64,000 nucleotides of DNA from Adiantum capillus-veneris (taxonomy: Eukaryota > Streptophyta > Polypodiopsida > Polypodiales > Pteridaceae). How positions within the stretch are numbered: the stretch's first letter is position 1; every line of letters begins with the position of its first letter. The DNA lies in NCBI GenBank assembly GCA_014529385.2, contig CM043953.1:78730338-78794337 (forward strand), in the 5' to 3' direction. The notes under the pieces are model-generated. The model had not been told where the DNA came from. It did not search any database and worked only from the letters and a program-made list of their open reading frames with translations. Shown here piece after piece: positions 1 to 11,300 of this stretch. The translations under genes were made by a program, and so were the position numbers.

Positions 1-2720
1 CTCGCCATGGCTTCTCCTCGATGGCACCCTCCCTAGCTTCAGGCCCATCATGAAATTTATCAGTTCATCTTTTAAGTCTAAGACAATAGTCTACTACTGT
101 AACTCATTTAGAACATTTTTCCAGGAAACCCAAAGCGCTTTGCTCTGCTCATACCACTCTTTGATACGATCCACAATTTGGATGTATCTATTCTGATTAG
201 CTAGTTCATTGTAGTTGGAATATCAAGCTTGGTAGAATTGTGAAAGATCATCGTCTTTGATAGGTAAAGCATAGATGAGAACTGGTGAATCAGGGGCTAT
301 TTCAATATAGCTAAGCACAATTTGATTTTCTTGCTGCATCATCTTCCTCAAAGTTGAACCATATAAATTAAGCTTTTTTGCGTAGTCTCTTGTTCTTTGG
401 GGCTCATCCTGGTTTGTGGCCCGCTTCTGCTAATTGTAACTTTGTGGTCCAAGAGCCTCCTGGAAATCTACATCTTCACACCAGGCTTGCATCTCCGTTC
501 TGATGTCTTTCATGCTTTTGTAAGTCGGGCGGTTCCCTAATAGCATTTCAAGTTGAAGACCCAAACTCTGAAGATTCATCATGCTCAACTGCCGAGTTTG
601 GGGGTTCACTAGTAGATCATCTTGTGTGAGAACAAACTCTGGAACGTTGTCCAATACTTGAATAGTATTAGGGTGAAATGGTAGTCTACATGTTTGTTAT
701 TCATGATAATTGATGATTTTTCATTGTTGGATCGTTCATTTAGTACCCACGTACAATATTTGAAACCTCTTCAGATGCAAATAAGCATCATTATCTTGTA
801 GAAACTTTTAGATATGAAGGGATTTTTCAAGAGATAGGATTTTGTTGAAACTTAGACACTAGCCGGATTAGTCTATGCTAGTCTTTGAATCTAGCGAGTC
901 AGCATAGCCTTCCCCTTGTTCTTTTTGGTGATCCTCATCCTTTACTATTGGACTTCTAGTGGCTGATCTGGTGCCTCATTGGCTTGTCCTTCCTTGGTTT
1001 GGATCCCCTAATTTAGATTTGATCACTTGATTGGTTTGTTTGACCCTTAGATCCTCGTTTTCTAGAGCTAGATTACCACCCAAAGTAGCGTTAAGAGCTG
1101 ATAAAGGTGGAGGGGCTTCGTCATCATCATCATCTTTCTTATCTAAAGGCCTCCCTTAGTCTCCTATTCCTTATCCTATTCATCATCCTTATCTTCATCA
1201 TCATCAACATTCTGAGTAAAGTGCTTGATGAGAGCTTGGTTGGCTAGTGTGCTAGTGTAGATTGAACCCTTTTCTTCTAGATCATTTTAATGTGCTGGCC
1301 AAGTACTACAAATCCTCAAGATTCAACGTGAAATTGCCTTCAAAATCCGAGATATTTACTAGAGATTGATAAATATATTTTTCTAGAATAGATTGTTTCA
1401 TGATGCTGTGTACTTCCTTCAGACTGCTGATGACAATAGTTTTTTTATCCAAGTGCACCCACTGTGCAACCATGTCCTTGGTTATTTTCCACTTATGAGC
1501 GTTCAGAGTGGATTTTTGCATCTTTAGCTGTTACACATGTTGTTGGAGCTCCTCGATGCTCTTTAAATTTTGCTCCCTTCTACATTCCTCTTCAATCAGA
1601 TATCCTTTAATTGAAATAATTTCCTTCCTCTATGCCTCAAATTTGACATTTTCTCACTCAAACGCTTCCTCCGCACGGGTGATGTCAGACTGCTTACCTG
1701 AAATTTGCACTTCCATTGTTGTCTGATAGCATTACATCTCGTTCCACTCCCTTTGGATGGTTTCTACACATCCATCTATAATGGTTTCTAGATATGTCTA
1801 GTCAGCTCTTAAAGTGAGCACGAAAACTTTGTATGGTACTAGTAATTTTTGGGATGCATCCATTACCAAACTACCCACCATCCAATTCTTCTGAAGTGCT
1901 TGTAGTCAATCGATTGATGTGTCAATAATTGTAGATGTAACAATGGTGGGTTTCTTAGATGTGGTTTCCTCTTTTGGACTTTTATACAACTCAATGGCAA
2001 TATCTAGAGTTGTGCCAGGCAATACAATTGCAGTTGTTGTACATGTCCTTGGAGCTTGTTCAAGCGCAGCTTCTGATTTCTTCTCAACAGTGGGGATATG
2101 GCAGCAGATTTCTTAGTGCAAGCACTAAGCTGATCCCATGAATCTTTAGTCAGTTTTTGTTCTTATTGGGTATCTCTAATGGCTGAGCTTTTGCATTTCC
2201 AAGAATCTCCCTTTTTACAGAGTTTTTGTCCTGATTATGACTAGAGCATTTGCTTTGTCTGAGATTCTAGACCACTTGTTTGGTCCTTGGGGACTTCACC
2301 TCCACTTATCTCCAACATAACATTTTGAACATTGATATGTGATGGCAAACTGGTCGCCTAGTAGAGAAACTGCAAGACATACAACACTTAAAAATATTTG
2401 TTGGCACCTTGCTATTCATTGATCGGGCGAGAAGCATATTGAATAATTTCCTAATTGCCTCAACAACAAACCTATATGCTGCTCTATTTTCTAGTTCCAA
2501 AACTTGACTGCCTTGGCCACCATCCTTGCATTTCTTCTTGGTTGGGCACTTTTGTTTAAAAACCTACTGATGGTGTCTACACTGTAAGGTTAAGGCTTCT
2601 GGTCAAAAGGCAACTTGCACACATGGGAGATGGTTGCAACAACAATCTAAATGTTTTTGCCATTGATAATGAATGTCCCAATTTCATATTCAAGTGAATC
2701 AATCCCCCACAATCCGCTTT
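1..2720 (-). pseudogene. decayed coding remnant of unknown family
   Basis: On the minus strand the stretch reads as fragments of a charged, helix-prone protein interrupted by stops. One open piece is 654-430, and the same frame stays coding-like past its stop down to base 1. Another piece lies at 1521-1306 and a third at 2500-2306. Acidic runs (several consecutive Asp codons near 1110-1140) and Lys/Glu-rich segments are visible. I recognise no catalytic motif, zinc finger or transposase signature. The neighbouring sequence is all mobile-element DNA, so an old retroelement or transposon ORF is the likeliest source, but that is inference. The left end is cut by the window edge. Confidence 0.3.
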
Positions 2721-2809
2721 AATATGTTGATAATAGATACAAAATATTGAGTTAAGTTATCCAAAAAATTTAGAGAATAACTATGCAAAAGGTTTTTATC
2801 TGGAAAGAG

Positions 2810-4690
2810 TCCTACTAGAGTACTTATGAGGCTTGAATATCAAGTCTCTAGGTCATGAGGCTCAAGATACTCATAAGATAGAGACTTTGGAAGATGGATT
2901 TCAATTAGAAGATCTAGCTCATGAAGCTCTCATGCTTAGTGTAATAGATAGTCTTGCATATAGTTTCTTGATGGAATAATTCCTCCAAGAGTTCTCATGA
3001 GGATAAATAATTGAGTCTTTAGGTCATGAGGGTTAAGAGCCTCATGAATGAAGACTTTTGAAGATTCCTTTCAACTTGGAAGAGTTCTATAGAAGTCTCC
3101 ACGTCATGAGTCTCTCGAGCTTAGCTTGATTGACACTCTTGAAGATGCTTCATGGCTCAAAAAATTCCCACTAGAGTGCTCACAAGGCTTGAAAAGTGAG
3201 TCTCCAAGTCATGAGGCTCCAACTTAAGCTTGAGCCTCATTAGCTAGAGACTCAGGAAGAGATGATCAACTAGGAAGAGTTGTGGAGAGTCTCTTATGCA
3301 TGAGGCTCAAACCTAAGTGCAAGCCTCATGAGATAGGACTCTTGTAGATTTCTTTTGGCTTGGAAGAGTCCTACTAGATTGTTCCTGATGCTTAGAAATT
3401 GAGCCTTTAGGTCATCAGATTCAAACATAAGCTTAGGCCACATGAGACTCAAACATAAGTTCAGGCTGCCATACGAGGTAAAGACTGAATTCAAACCTTG
3501 TGAGATACAAACTCTTTCAAAAAGTTTCTAGGTGGAAAGAGCTTTACTAGAGTGCATATGAGGCTTGAAAATTGAGTATCCAAGTCATGAAGCTCGAACT
3601 TAAGTTTGAGCCTCAGAGCTAGAGATTGAATTCTCCACTAAAACAAGTCATATTTGAGTGCTCACATGAGGCTTGAAAGTTGAGTTTCCAAGTCATGAGG
3701 CTCTAGCTTAAGTTCAAGCCCACGAACTATAGATTGAATGATCAACTAGATAGAATTTTGGTAACAATCTTTGTCTCAAGAATCTTGTGAGCTTAAGCTT
3801 GAGCCTCATGAGTTAGAGACTTTTGCAAATGGTTTCTACGTAGAAAGAATCTTGCTAAAATCTATAACTTAGGAGGCTTGAAAATTGAATCTCTAGGTCA
3901 TGAGTTAGAGACCTTTGAAAATGGTTTCTACCTAGAAAGAATTTTGCTAAAATCTATAGCTTGAGAGGCTTGAAAATTGAGTCTCTAGGTCATGAGGCTC
4001 ACTCTTGAATATGATTCATGGCTCAAAAGAGTCCCACTAGAGTGCTCACAAGGCTTAAAAACTGAGTCTCCACGTCATGAGGCTCGAACTCAAGCTAGAG
4101 GCTCATGAGGATGATCAACTAGGAAGAGTTGCAGAAGAGTCTTTCGTGCACGAGGCTCAAACTTAAGTTCAACCTCATGAGATATGACTCTTGTAAATTG
4201 CTTCTAGCTTGGAATGTTTCTACTAGAGTGTTCATGATGCTTAGAAATTGAGCCTTTAGGTCAGAAGACTCAAAACAAAGAGCTTTACTAGAGTGCTCAT
4301 GAGGATTGAACATTGAGTATCCAAGTCATGAGGCTCAAACGTAAGTTCGAGCCTCAAAGCTAGAGATTAAATGCTCCACTAAAACAAGTCATACTAGAGT
4401 TCACACATGAGACTTGAAAACTGAGCGTCCAAGTTATGAGGCTCGAGCTTAAGTTTGAGCCCATGAACTATAGACTAAATGCTCAACTAAATAGAATTTT
4501 GGCAAGACTCTTTGTTTCAAGAAGCTCATGAGCTTAAGTTTGAGCCCCATGAGCTAGAGGCTTTTGCAAATGGTTTCTATTTAGAAAGAATCTTGCTAAA
4601 ATATCTAGCTTAGGAGGCTTGAAAATTGAGTCTTGAGGTCATGAGGCTCAAACTTGAGTTTGAGCCTCATGAGCTAGAGACTCTAGGACT
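2810..4690. repeat. irregular minisatellite with palindromic core
   Basis: Degenerate copies of one unit recur here. Each contains GAGGCTTGAAAATTGAGTC, then AGGTCATGAGGCTC, then a palindromic block of the form GAGGCTCAAACTTAAGTTTG, then a GAGCTAGAGACT segment. Copies of the AGGCTTGAAAA segment lie near 2830, 3188, 3551, 3669, 3870, 3966, 4050, 4298, 4408 and 4616, so spacing varies from about 85 to 360 bases and some copies are partial. Short minus-strand ORFs inside it (for example 3494-3294 and 4313-4119) share the peptide DLKAQFLSI because they are translations of the repeat, not genes. Confidence 0.8.
4640..4671. repeat. perfect 15-bp-arm palindrome
   Basis: Arms CATGAGGCTCAAACT and AGTTTGAGCCTCATG are exact reverse complements separated by only TG. 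This is the cleanest example of the palindrome that recurs through the adjacent minisatellite. Confidence 0.85.
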
Positions 4691-4721
4691 GCCTAGCGAC
4701 ATGACAGTGCACTAGTAGTTA

Positions 4722-4726
4722 ATACT
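4722..4726. repeat. target-site duplication of Copia-A, left copy
   Basis: ATACT lies directly outside the left LTR and again at 11654-11658 directly outside the right LTR. This is the 5-bp duplication expected of LTR-retrotransposon integration. Confidence 0.9.
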
Positions 4727-4938
4727 TGTTGGGGTGTAGGCCAGGTGGCCGTGGGAAACCACCCTTGTACACTTTAATTTCCCCTATTCAATATAGGGAG
4801 AGAAAGAGGAAGAGTTGACCTCTCTTCTCTTTTCTTCTCCACTAACCCACACAGTGGCCGCCTGTGCATCTCCCCCTTCCCCATATCTCTTCTTCCCCTC
4901 TCTTGCACACACTCCGCACGCACATGCGCACATCAACA
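4727..4938 (+). repeat. Copia-A 5' LTR
   Basis: The 212-base LTR begins TGTTG and ends CAACA, a 5-bp terminal inverted repeat. It is followed one base later by the primer binding site. The block from TACACTTTAATTTCCCCTAT onward matches 11478-11653. The 119-aa reading frame starting at 4815 runs from LTR into leader and is not a gene. Confidence 0.92.
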
Positions 4939-4940
4939 AT

Positions 4941-4952
4941 TGGTATCAGAGC
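4941..4952 (+). other. primer binding site, initiator tRNA-Met
   Basis: TGGTATCAGAGC is complementary to the 3' end of plant initiator tRNA-Met and sits two bases inside the left LTR. Confidence 0.92.
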
Positions 4953-5547
4953 TACGGTGGTGAACCGCGTGCACAAATGCTTTTCGACGACCGCCGACTC
5001 GGAAGCGACGGAGCTCACCTTCTATGGCGGAGCTCGGAGCTCAAGCTTGAGCTTCGTGGTGGCAGCAGATCGGACACGGATCGGGGCTTGAATGGAGAAG
5101 ATCGGAGGGAGATCTCAACGGTTTTCGGCTACCCAACGTGCGTAGCCCTCCTTTGGAGAAGGGGGAATCTTTGAGTGAGACTCGACATCTCTGTGGAAAA
5201 TAGAGTATGAAGAAAAGCCTTAGAGGTTTGAAGCTTCAAGCAGTTGGAAGCTCATAAGAGAGAGAATGTGAGCAAGCCGGGGTAGCCAGGGTCGAGAAAA
5301 AGCACAAGCCCAAAGGCTTTGCAAGTGAGCAATCAAGAGCAGGCTCAAGAGAATCAAACAGAATCTTTGAGAAGCCTGAGAGCTTTCGGCAACCTCTACA
5401 GAGTCGGGCAAAGGAGCAAGAAATCGACAGTGAGTACCCTCACTTGAGTGCAGAGAAATCAACAACATCAGGCAGCAGGCAAACAAATGAGCTTGGAGCC
5501 CGGGTAGGTCAATACCGCAAAGAATATTCTTTTGCTTGTGTGTGTGA

Positions 5548-5578
<31 letters not shown>

Positions 5579-7312
5579 GCATCAAGGGCGGCAGTGAATC
5601 GGATGAAAAGAAGGAGTCGGCTGCAGCATTGGAGCTTCAAGGACCTGAGTGCAATAGGCAGCGCTGCCAGTTCACAGACTTCTGAGCAAGGAATTGCGAG
5701 CAAAGGTAGGTGGAACCGAGCAGAAGCAGTCGACCTGAATCGAAAGCCAGTAGAGCTTACACACACACACACACACACTAAGTGAGTGATGCAGTAAGGA
5801 GCAAACACCTGCTCGTCAGCGTTGGCACTAACTCAGTAATAAGCACTAAAAATTGATTTTTTTCCTTTGAGCCATAAAACCTTTTGTGTGCAAGGATTCA
5901 TTCCCACAGAAAGCCCTCGACAAAACCCATTTTGATGCTCCGACCCCTGACTCCTCTCCTCAAGCTCGTGAAAAGGAAGATCTCAAAAATTTGCAGCTTG
6001 TGAGATAGAGAGAGTGAGAAAGAGAGCTTGACACCGTGCTTGCGAGCGAGCACAAGCAACCGAGTTCGACAAACTTTGAGAGCAATCTTCAAAGATCAAG
6101 CAAAATCTGCAATCGATACCGATCCGACTCGGTATTGACCGCTCGAGCATTAGCGTTTTACGGCTATTCAGCTAGCCACTTCCGCTCGGAGACGAAAGGC
6201 GACATCGACATCGACACCGCTCTACGCACCGGCTCGACACTCCTCATTGCGACGGATTTCCGATATCCGACCCACACCGGGCGCTTCCCCACACGAGCGC
6301 GTTCCCACGATCGACGACCGTGCTTGCAACATGTGCGGGTGAGGTACCTCTATCATAGAGGAGTGACACCCGGCATCGGCACCGAGCGCACCGATCGCCC
6401 TGTACTACACAGTTTACGGATACGACACCTTTGGCGGCTATTCGACTAGCATATTTTTGCCCGGCGGCAAAAATCGGCACATAGTGACAACGACACGTAG
6501 GTTACAGGCTACAAGGGGTTTTTTAGCCCATTCACTCACAGATTCTCCAGGTTACCAGACACAGCGCTTTCACAGGCGATTTGGCAGTCATTTCGACAAC
6601 AGATTCTCTGCGGACACATGCGTTGACAGATGCATTTTGTTGTGAGCACACATAGTGCTACTGAGCTCTTTTGAGAGAAAATATCCCCGCAGGGATCACT
6701 TTCACTGCATGCAGCAGTTCTTGGCACCTATTTGAGCGCGATTTTACTCATGTACGTTGAGTTGCGGACACTGCCCACTGTACTACGTGCGGAGCCATTT
6801 TTGGCTTTTTTGGCAGTTTTTCCCGGCCGTTTCTGAGACTCGGACCAGAAGAGCCCTTTCTGAGACTGTGGCTAGTCTATTTGTGTCTGCATTAGCCTTT
6901 TGAAGGGTCGATAGCGTGAGTTTTTCTTTGAGCTAGGGTGTGCTCGAATGTTGAGACACCTTCGGTGATACAGGTAGCTGGAGTTCCCGTTTTACGGTAC
7001 CCTCGCCATAGGATATGTATCTGGACGGTTATTTATGATTTTGACACCGAGTTGGCACTCACATAGCAGTGGTTTTGTGAAACAGATGCCCAGTTAGTGT
7101 AGGTGGCACATTTATATACATTTTGAGTTGAGTTTTGACTCCTCATACAAAGGAGACTCTGCCGGATTTACTTCCCGCGAGTCGTGCCTTCCATAGTTGG
7201 CACTTTTGAGTCTATCTCGGTTGAGATTTTACTCCCGATACAAAGGTTAATCTGCCCAAATTTCTACAGCTTCTCGCCATAGTTTGTCACCTCTCAAACC
7301 CTCTTATCAGCG
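4953..7312 (+). other. Copia-A 5' leader
   Basis: About 2.36 kb separates the primer site from gag, far longer than the usual few hundred bases in Copia elements. It holds two CA microsatellites (5549-5575, 5759-5778) and a CpG-rich stretch (about 6090-6460) with an open frame at 6036-6449 that I do not recognise. A module at about 6690-7170 is clearly homologous to the leaders of Copia-B and of the gag-only Gypsy near 60530-60985. Matching blocks include AGGGTCGATAGCGTGAG and GGTGATACAGGTAGCTGGAG. The motif GGAGACTCTGCCGGATTT at about 7153 is echoed by a weaker copy near 7243. Confidence 0.75.
5537..5575. repeat. GT/CA microsatellite with GATC centre
   Basis: A short GTGTGTGTG run meets a longer CACACA run through GATC, giving a self-complementary microsatellite. 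A second (AC)10 tract lies at 5759-5778. Confidence 0.85.
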
Positions 7313-8359
7313 ATGGCTTCTTCTTCAGAAAAGGAGGAGTATTTCATTCGGAAGTTCGATGGTAGCAACTTCACCATGTGGAAAGAGCGCATGAAAGATG
7401 TTTTGATAAACAAAGGCCTCTCAGAACCGTTGAAAGAGCGCGCAGAGGATGATGATTATACACAAGCTCAATGGGAGCTTTTGGATGCAAAAGCCATGGC
7501 TACGATACATCTACATCTAGCCGAGTCAGTCTTCTTCACTATCATAGGGAAGAAAACAACCAAGGAACTTTGGGATAGCTTATGTTCCGCATGGGAGAGC
7601 AAAAGTGCATCCAACAAAGTTTTTCTCATGAAAAATCTTATGAAGCTCAACATGAAAGAAGGTAGCACAGTTTCCAGTCATTTAAATGAGTTCAACTCCT
7701 TGTTCAGTCAACTGACATCTCAGGGCTTTAAGGAGTTTGACGATGAACTCAAGTCTATCTTCTTATTATGCTCTCTACCCAGTTCATGGGATATCTTTTG
7801 CACAGCCATTAGCAATTCGGCTCCGAATGGCAAGCTAGAATTCAATGATGTCATAGATGCGTTGCTCACTGAAGAGATTCGTCGTAAATCTCTCAACAAT
7901 GCTAGTCATAGAGATGCATATATGGCTGGCAGTTCAACAAAGCCAAGAGGCCATGACAGGAACAAATACAAAAGCAAAAGTAGAGAGCGGAATCCTCGTA
8001 GTCCTAGCAGACACAGGAACCAAAGTAGAGACCGCAATGCCAAAAATGTCGAGTGTTACTATTGCCACAAGAAGGGTCATTACAAAAAGGATTGTCGCAG
8101 TTTCCTAAGAGATCAGAAAAACATGCAAAAGGATAATTCTGGCAAAGGCAAAAGTACAGTAAAGATTGAGGAGCTCAATATTGTTGAGTCTCCCATACCT
8201 ATCACTGCAGTAGAGGATGCTCCTCCTCCAGTGATGCTCATTATGCCCACAGAGATTCATCCCGAGGTGACAGAAGATGCCTCAGATGTTCTCATTTTCA
8301 CTTCAGATCTCACTCCAGATGCTTTGGTTGCACAGGATGAGGGTTATTCACAGAATTAG
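7313..8359 (+). CDS. gag: Copia-A gag (capsid/nucleocapsid), ends at in-frame TAG
   Basis: This 348-codon frame is a Copia-type gag. The amino end carries the conserved FDGSNFTMWKERMKDVL segment of the UBN2/Retrotran_gag_2 family, followed by the helical capsid region ending near residue 195. Residues about 205-245 are Arg/Ser/Lys-rich, as expected of an RNA-binding linker. Residues 248-261 form a CCHC zinc knuckle (C248, C251, H256, C261; CX2CX4HX4C). The start at 7313 is the first ATG in the frame and gives the usual MASSS-like beginning. The frame ends at a TAG directly before the protease motif, where Copia-B has Trp (DWIIDSGAS). The stop is therefore probably a mutation in a once continuous gag-pol frame rather than a natural gag end. 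Confidence 0.88.
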   Translation: MASSSEKEEYFIRKFDGSNFTMWKERMKDVLINKGLSEPLKERAEDDDYTQAQWELLDAKAMATIHLHLAESVFFTIIGKKTTKELWDSLCSAWESKSASNKVFLMKNLMKLNMKEGSTVSSHLNEFNSLFSQLTSQGFKEFDDELKSIFLLCSLPSSWDIFCTAISNSAPNGKLEFNDVIDALLTEEIRRKSLNNASHRDAYMAGSSTKPRGHDRNKYKSKSRERNPRSPSRHRNQSRDRNAKNVECYYCHKKGHYKKDCRSFLRDQKNMQKDNSGKGKSTVKIEELNIVESPIPITAVEDAPPPVMLIMPTEIHPEVTEDASDVLIFTSDLTPDALVAQDEGYSQN

Positions 8360-11300
8360 ATCCTTGATTCCGGTGCAAGTTTTCATGTCACACCGCATAG
8401 AGAGTGGTTTTCCTCTTATGCATCCATGCATGGCATAGTCAAGCTTGGTGATTCCTATGACCTTGACATTATTGGCATTGGTAATGTGAAACTTCAGATG
8501 CATAATGGCACTACTTTTGTGCTGCAGAATGTCAGACATGTGCCCAAGCTTACGAAAAGCTTGCTTTCTATAGGGCAATTGGATGATCTTGGCTACACTA
8601 CAGTTTTTGGTAATCGTTCTTGGATGATCCGCAAGAACAACCTTATCATGATGAAAGGCAATAAAAACGGATCCGTGTACTCTTTGTTTGTTTCGAGTGT
8701 CGACGAACACTCTATCTATGTTGCCGAGCTGCCATCTCCTGAGTTGTGGCATAGCCGGCTAGGGCATATTAGCCAAAAGGGAATGAAAACACTTCAGCGT
8801 TTTGGCTACTTACGTGTGTTAGATTACACAGAATTTCCATTGTGTGAGCATTGTCTGTATGGCAAACAGACTAGATTGACATCTTCGCCATTGAATAAGA
8901 GACTAGGTGAACCTCTAGACTTGTTGCACAGTGATTTGTGTGGTCCAATGCCACATAAAACTCTAGGGGGGGGCGAACTACTTTCTCACGTTCATAGATG
9001 ATTCTACCAGAAAGGTGTGGGTGTATCTCCTTAAGCGTAAGGAAGAAGTTTTTTTGACATTCCAAAAATTCCTCGCCATGGTTGAGAACCAATCAGGAAC
9101 AAAGCTCAAATCTTTTCGCACGGACAATGGTGGTCCACAGAGTTCAAGGATTTTTGCAATAGAAGAGGCATTCGGCGGTAGTTTACTGCTCCATACACAC
9201 CTGCAAAAAATGGGATAGCTGAAAGAATGAATCGTACGATTCAAGAGCGAGTTGTCTCTATGATGTCTATGGCGAAGCTTACTCCCGAATTTTGGGGGGA
9301 AGCTGTTCTGGCAACAGTGCACATCATCAACAGGTCACCAAGTTCTCCTTTGAATTTCAAAATTCCAGAGGAATTATGGACTGGCAAAAGGCCAAGCTAT
9401 GAGCATTTACGTGTCTTTGGATGTGAAGCATATGCACATGTGCCCAAAGAACTTCGTCGGAAGTTAGATCCCAGATCACACAAATGTATCTTTATTGGTT
9501 ATGGTGCAAACGGAGAGATGGGATATCATCTCTGGCACCCAGAATCAAACAAAGTCATTCGTAGCTCACATGTAATTTTCAATGAATAAAAAATGCACAA
9601 GAAGCCCATCAAAGATGTTGAGTATAGACGTGTTCATTTTGAGGATGTAGCCTCCGAACCAACTCAGTTCAGTAGTGTCGCACCTACTCCTCAAGTGCAA
9701 GATACTACTATTGCTCCAGAGAGAGCAGAATCCAGCAGTCAGGCACTCAGACGCTCTGAGAGAGTATCACGTGCGCCAGAGCGGTTTGAGCCGGGTATCC
9801 ACCACATTTTGGTCACTGACAGTGGAGAGCCAACCTGCTACAAATAAGCTATACAAATGGAGGATAGTGTTAAGTGGGAGTAGGCTATGCAATCATAATA
9901 CAATTCGATTGTGGCTAATGAGACATGGGATTTGGTTGAATTACCAAAAGGCAAAAATGCTTTACCTTGCAAGTGGGTATACAAGAAGAAGTATACAACG
10001 GAAGATCCCAAGCCTAGATACATGGCTCGTCTAGTTGCCAAGGGTTTCAAGTAGCAAAAAGGTGTGGATTTTGATGAGATTTTCTCTCCAGTAGTCAAGA
10101 TGACTACACTTCACACCATGCTTGGCTTGGTTGCTATCCAGGACATGGAACTTGTCCAAATGGATGTGAACACAACATTTCTTCACGGGGATCTAGATGA
10201 AGATGTCTACATGAAACAACCAGAGGGATTCGTATGTGAAACCCAAAAACCAATGAGGACAGAATTGGTTTGTAGACTTAAAAAGGCACTCTATGGCCTC
10301 AAGCAAGGTTCAAGGCAATGGTATCAAAAATTCGACAAATTCATGCAGTCTTAGGGTTACATTAGAAGTCAAGAGGATCACTGCTTATACACAAAAAGGT
10401 TGAACGATGGTTCTTTAATCATGTTGATCTTGTATGTAGATGATATGCTTATCGCAGGCAAATCAATTGATGAAATCAATCAGCTGAAAAAGATGCTAAG
10501 CACTCAGTTTTCCATGAAGAATTTGGGAGATTCCAATCACTTTCTTGGTATGCACATCAAGAGAGACAGGCACCGTGGAATTCTTGAATTATCTCAAGAA
10601 AAGTACATTCACAAAGTCTTGCAACGTTTTAGTATGCAGGGGGGGAAGTCATTGAGTACCCCAATGCAAGCATACTCCAAAACTAGCAAGGAAGACTCTC
10701 CCAAGACAGTGGCTAAGAAAGAGGAAATGGTGAAAGTTCCATGTTCCTCAGCAGTTGGCAGTTTGATGTACGCTATGGTAGCCACAAGACCAGACATTGC
10801 ACATGCAGTGGGAGTGGTTAGTAGGTACATGGAAAACCCTGGCAAGAAGCATTGGGAAGCAGTGAAGAAAATCCTCAGATATTTGAAAGGTACAGCTAGC
10901 AAGTGTTTACGCTTCGGAAACAGTGATGCATCTATTGTAGGTTACACGGATGCGGATTATGCGGGTTGCGTGGATTGTAGAAGATCCACATTTGGCTATG
11001 TATTCATGTTTGCTGGAGCAGCTATCTCTTGGAGATCGTGTCTCCAAGATTGCACGTCTTCATCTACCACTGAGGCAGAATATGTTGCTGCGTCTGACGC
11101 CAGCAAGGAAGCCTTATGGTTGGCTCGTCTAGTGGGAGATTTGGGCATTCACGAGGTTCCAGTACTACATTGTGATAGTCAGAGTGCCATTGCTTTGGCA
11201 AAGAATCCAATGTTTCACTCAAAGTCAAAACACATAGAGGTCAGATACCATGTCATACGAGATGCATTGGCTGGCAAGCGTATCGAGCTTGTCAAGGTTC

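Noticed and set aside
4815-5174. 119-codon plus-strand frame with a Leu/Pro-rich start
   Set aside because: It lies across the Copia-A 5' LTR and leader; the same start recurs in the 3' LTR at 11530. It is LTR sequence.
5220-5808. Long frames on both strands around CA/GT tracts
   Set aside because: The VCVCVC and THTHTH stretches come from microsatellites in the leader; no domain is present.
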